Positions 14,831 to 16,940 of a stretch of DNA of 16,940 bases are shown here, piece by piece; the stretch's first letter is position 1; each line of letters starts with the position of its first letter. The DNA lies in contig QMSC01000008.1 of the NCBI GenBank assembly GCA_003649515.1, positions 1 through 16,940 of the forward strand. The letters are read 5' to 3'. The notes beneath the pieces are model-generated. The model saw only the letters and a list, made by a program, of their open reading frames with translations. It was not told the DNA's origin and made no database searches. The DNA comes from Thermoprotei archaeon. GTDB taxonomy: Archaea > Thermoproteota > Thermoprotei > Thermofilales > B20-G17. Both the position numbers and the translations under genes were made by a program.

Positions 14831-15872
14831 ACTGGTTCTGGGCACCCTTATAAGAGGAGTCCCTAAACCCTGGGATTACATTCCGATAAGAGCTGTAATG
14901 GTTAACGGCTACGATCTCTACCAGAGTGGGCTCTTTGAGAGAGCTAAAAACGAAGGGATCAGGAGCATTCTAGGAGTATCGGAGGACGTTGAGATATGGT
15001 TTGACAGTGGCGGTTACCAGTTTCTTTCGAGGGGGATAAGTATAAACGTTCAAGAAATCGCCAAAATATACTCCTGCATAAACGCTGACTATTATATAAG
15101 CCTGGATGTCCCACCGCCTCCTAAGTGCAGCTTGGAGGAGAAGTGTAGGAGAATAGCTAAGTGCATAGAGAACTTCATGAAGCTTAAAAGTCTCCTGCCC
15201 TCACTTAAAGACAGAATAATTCCTGTATACCACTTTTCTTACGGTCAACTTCTCCGGAATCAAGTCGAGGCTTATGAGGATATTCCTCTCATCTCTGTAG
15301 GAGGACTAATACCCTTCATTATGCAACGTGCAGGCAAGTACAGTAGGCTTAAGGCTGTAGTTTTCCTGGCCCTCATTAGAAAGCTTGAAAGCGGTAAGGT
15401 CATCCATGCGCTAGGATTGGCATCGCATATAATGATCCCCCTCTTAAAGAGGCTTTCGATAAATAGCTCTGATACCCAAACGTGGAGGCACAAGGCTGCC
15501 TACGGGAAGATCATCATACCTGGAATGGGTGAGCGACATATATCCTCAAGGAAGATAAACTTCGGAAGGCTATACGTTCAAGACGAGGAGTATAAGTTGC
15601 TTGTACACTACATTAATGTCTCTGGCCTGAATTTAAAAATAAACGATCTAAGGAACAGTTTCATTGCAAGGGCGCTCTTCAACGCCTGGAGCCTCTACTA
15701 CTTCTCAACTAATAACGTTGATTCGAAGATAGGGTACTCAAGTGTATTTAAGAAGATCCATGGGCTTGTCCACAAGCTTATGAAAATGAGTGTCGCGGAA
15801 CTAGAGGAGTTACTGAAAGCCATGGAGTCAAATAAGTTAGCCTCTAACTTCAATCTGCTAGAGTCCGGTTGA
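14814..15872 (+). CDS. tRNA-guanine transglycosylase (TGT)-like protein without zinc site, DpdA/ArcTGT-like
   Basis: This protein is 352 residues from a GTG start. The TGT barrel pattern is clear: RAVMVNGYDLYQ (26-37); D64 in WFDSGGYQFLSRG, matching the active-site aspartate of DSGGFQ; D98 in YYISLDVPPPP, matching the base-recognition aspartate; ISVGGLIPF (160-168); HALGLASH (198-205); and D220 in NSSDTQTW, in the place of the nucleophilic aspartate of archaeal TGT (FDSASY). TGT enzymes swap guanine for a 7-deazaguanine such as preQ0. The CxCxxC zinc motif of tRNA TGTs is absent and no PUA domain follows, as in DpdA, which modifies DNA. The C-terminal 100 residues are helical (RNSFIARALFNAWSLYYF; VAELEELLKAM). 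It lies 10 nt before the ArcS-like gene in one operon. No convincing ribosome site precedes the GTG, so the true start is uncertain. Confidence 0.7.
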   Translation: MPSLFKLVLGTLIRGVPKPWDYIPIRAVMVNGYDLYQSGLFERAKNEGIRSILGVSEDVEIWFDSGGYQFLSRGISINVQEIAKIYSCINADYYISLDVPPPPKCSLEEKCRRIAKCIENFMKLKSLLPSLKDRIIPVYHFSYGQLLRNQVEAYEDIPLISVGGLIPFIMQRAGKYSRLKAVVFLALIRKLESGKVIHALGLASHIMIPLLKRLSINSSDTQTWRHKAAYGKIIIPGMGERHISSRKINFGRLYVQDEEYKLLVHYINVSGLNLKINDLRNSFIARALFNAWSLYYFSTNNVDSKIGYSSVFKKIHGLVHKLMKMSVAELEELLKAMESNKLASNFNLLESG

Positions 15873-15876
15873 GGGG
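15871..15876 (+). promoter_or_regulatory. Ribosome binding site of the ArcS-like gene
   Basis: GAGGGG overlaps the stop codon of the transglycosylase-like gene and lies 6 nt before ATG 15883. It indicates cotranslation within one operon. Confidence 0.55.
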
Positions 15877-15882
15877 TTATAC

Positions 15883-16728
15883 ATGAGGGCCTTAAATAGG
15901 AATTCTATGGATCTTAGAAGCTTCTTAGCTGAGGTATACGATTCTCATGAAACGCTTAACGAGGCTAAGAGGGCTTTCAGGCGGCTTTATGCACGGAAAG
16001 AGCTAGAAGGTGTTTTACGCAGGCTTCTCGCTGAGGGCAGAATTCCGATCTGCTTCCTAGACTCAGAGATCGTTGAACTCATGCACAAAGCATTGGTGGT
16101 AGATCCCTGGGAATACAGCAAGGGGTCTTTAGAGCTAACTCCAATAGGCTACATCGCTTTAAAAATGCTAGATGGCTTATTGTCGATTAGTCTAGAGGAC
16201 ATCTACTCCCCGCCGGGGACTATAGTCATCAAGGGAGCGAGACTTTTTCAGAATCGAATCGTAAGGGTCTATCAAAGGTACCTCATGGAATGCTGGAGTC
16301 CTAGCGAATACTCTCGAGTCGCTCTCTTCACTCCCTGCAGTAAGGTGAAGCCCGTACCGCGAAGTTTCATTAACCTGAAGATAGACGCTATGCTTGCTAA
16401 AGAGGGCTTTAATGTGGATAGGTACATAGTTTCTGAACCCCTTATCCTCATACCCTACAAGTACGCGTACATGTTTCCTGCAGCTCACTACGATTATCCT
16501 CCACCCTTGCTTGAGCCCGATGAAAGGGAGATTTTCGTAAACATGCTTGCAGAAATACTTAGAGTAAGAGTCTCCAGAGCCTATGAGAATATAGTCTACT
16601 TTCTGACGAAGCATCATAGAAAGATTTTCGAGGATGCATTGGAAAAGGCAGGAGTGGAAGGAGTGTACGTTCCGTTTAATGTATACTGGTTGCCGAAATT
16701 AAGGGACGTTTTAAGAAGTCTTACGTAG
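15883..16728 (+). CDS. DUF5591 (archaeosine synthase ArcS-like) protein
   Basis: This protein is 281 residues. The C-terminal half has the DUF5591 pattern of ArcS: VALFTPCSKVKPVPRS (146-161), SEPLILIPYKYA (184-195) and FPAAHYDYPPP (198-208), then helices containing ENIVYFLTKHH. ArcS converts preQ0 in tRNA to archaeosine by amidotransfer chemistry, and its reported signature is PC-x3-KPY-x2-S-x2-H. Here it reads PC-SKV-KPV-PR-S-FI-N, so the Tyr and His are replaced while Pro-Cys and Lys-Pro are kept. The N-terminal 130 residues are helical with no motif I recognise, and no PUA domain is present, unlike full ArcS. Operon linkage to the TGT-like gene suggests the pair splits the work of base insertion and conversion, or together corresponds to a split ArcS. 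Confidence 0.7.
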   Translation: MRALNRNSMDLRSFLAEVYDSHETLNEAKRAFRRLYARKELEGVLRRLLAEGRIPICFLDSEIVELMHKALVVDPWEYSKGSLELTPIGYIALKMLDGLLSISLEDIYSPPGTIVIKGARLFQNRIVRVYQRYLMECWSPSEYSRVALFTPCSKVKPVPRSFINLKIDAMLAKEGFNVDRYIVSEPLILIPYKYAYMFPAAHYDYPPPLLEPDEREIFVNMLAEILRVRVSRAYENIVYFLTKHHRKIFEDALEKAGVEGVYVPFNVYWLPKLRDVLRSLT

Positions 16729-16750
16729 ATTATTCTCGTTTACGGGAATA

Positions 16751-16927
16751 GTGGAAAAGTACGCGCTAGATACAGATATTCTCATAGAGGTAGCTAGGAA
16801 CCGCGTTTTTGTATCGGCTCCTAGCTTTAAGTGGGTTGGATGGCCCACCCAAGGCTACCTCTATGCCTTGTTGCCCCACCTTCATTTGGTGGGGAACCCC
16901 CTCATCAAGTGTCTTCTTTATATCTAA
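16751..16927 (+). pseudogene. Truncated PIN-domain (VapC-like) gene start
   Basis: A GTG start 22 nt after the ArcS-like gene opens with MEKYALDTDILIEVARNRV, the first strand and catalytic aspartate region of a PIN-domain ribonuclease, followed by FVSAPS, which fits the next PIN strand. After about residue 25 the reading (WVGWPTQGYLYALL...) no longer looks like a PIN domain and stops at codon 59, far short of the usual 130 residues. The change coincides with the GC-rich hairpin block starting near 16831. The gene seems interrupted by an insertion or rearrangement. Only the N-terminal end is supported, and the rest may lie beyond the window. Confidence 0.45.
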
Positions 16928-16939
16928 ATCCTCAATGGC
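16766..16939 (-). CDS. Partial minus-strand ORF entering from the right edge, possible transposon-encoded tail
   Basis: The minus strand is open from the window edge to TAG at 16766-16768, giving a 57-residue C-terminus that contains EDLDIKKTLDEGVPHQMK and later VALGGPSNPLKARSRY. The upstream 40 residues look protein-like. The last 15 (YKNAVPSYLYENICI) are antisense to the PIN start and probably not native. The combination of an ORF tail over tandem hairpins is what one sees at the right end of IS200/IS605-type elements with TnpB, but no diagnostic TnpB motif is within the window. It could also be chance opening in GC-rich sequence. Confidence 0.3.
   Translation of the reverse strand, partial: AIEDLDIKKTLDEGVPHQMKVGQQGIEVALGGPSNPLKARSRYKNAVPSYLYENICI
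16831..16894. repeat. Three tandem GC-rich hairpins
   Basis: Three inverted repeats follow one another: GTGGG/CCCAC (16831-16848, 8-nt loop), CAAGGC/GCCTTG (16850-16870, 9-nt loop) and CCCCACC/GGTGGGG (16874-16894, 7-nt loop). A fourth stem precedes them in the PIN segment, AGCTAGGA/TCCTAGCT (16792-16826). The 9-nt loop of the middle hairpin, with its flanks, is the exact inverse of ATAGAGGTAGC at 16784-16794 (11 bp with 16854-16864), so long-range pairing is possible. This could be a transposon end, a structured RNA such as a TnpB guide scaffold, or a strong terminator. Confidence 0.5.
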
Positions 16940-16940
16940 A

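Noticed and set aside
16192..16617. 141-codon minus-strand ORF opposite the ArcS-like gene
   Set aside because: It lies wholly antisense to a gene with clear DUF5591 motifs, its translation shows no domain, and it has no promoter or ribosome site.
16784..16864. A miniature inverted-repeat transposable element bounded by the 11-bp repeat
   Set aside because: No target-site duplication flanks the arms, and the left arm lies inside well-matching PIN-domain coding sequence.
1..16940. tRNA genes, rRNA genes, CRISPR arrays
   Set aside because: I looked for T-loop motifs, rRNA blocks and regularly spaced repeats on both strands and saw none.

Overview
The window looks like a chromosomal segment of a thermophilic archaeon, most likely Thermoproteota-like. 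Arginine codons are mostly AGG/AGA and isoleucine often ATA. Many starts are GTG or TTG, and archaeal TATA-like boxes lie 24-28 nt before start codons (largely leaderless transcripts), with GAGG-type ribosome sites inside operons. The gene content (ArcS-like domain, a C/D-box guide RNA candidate, cell-surface transglutaminase and metzincin) fits. I cannot name a genus.

Left part (1-4950). A complete ornithine-cyclodeaminase/mu-crystallin family gene on the minus strand is followed by about 830 nt of decayed sequence (1019-1847). This holds a broken two-helix transporter fragment on the minus strand and a twice-frameshifted small gene on the plus strand. Next come an MFS permease and a short MscS-related 'conserved TM helix' protein in one operon, then an unusual helix-hairpin-helix glycosylase-superfamily protein with an endonuclease III-type iron-sulfur motif.

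Middle (4950-10543). A cytosolic beta-lactamase-fold serine hydrolase is divergent from a cell-surface pair: a membrane-anchored transglutaminase-like protein and a secreted metzincin protease with four InlB-type repeats. The protease's likely membrane anchor sits in a separate overlapping frame.

Sugar/acyl cluster (10574-14477). A FlK-type thioesterase, a Gfo/Idh/MocA oxidoreductase, a GH130-like five-bladed propeller and a PL22-like (oligogalacturonate lyase-like) propeller are codirectional, each with its own TATA-like box. They suggest use of plant- or mucilage-derived oligosaccharides, but no transporter is in view.

Right part (14478-16940), the most unusual. A 336-nt gap holds a good C/D-box sRNA candidate and a small leaderless ORF. 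It leads into a two-gene operon: a tRNA-guanine-transglycosylase-like protein without zinc site or PUA domain, and a DUF5591 (archaeosine synthase ArcS-like) protein with a changed signature motif. Together they look like a compact 7-deazaguanine base-exchange/conversion module whose target could be tRNA or DNA. Just downstream, a PIN-domain (VapC-like) gene breaks off after about 22 codons at a run of three tandem GC-rich hairpins. These overlap the tail of a minus-strand ORF entering from the right edge, possibly the end of an insertion element.
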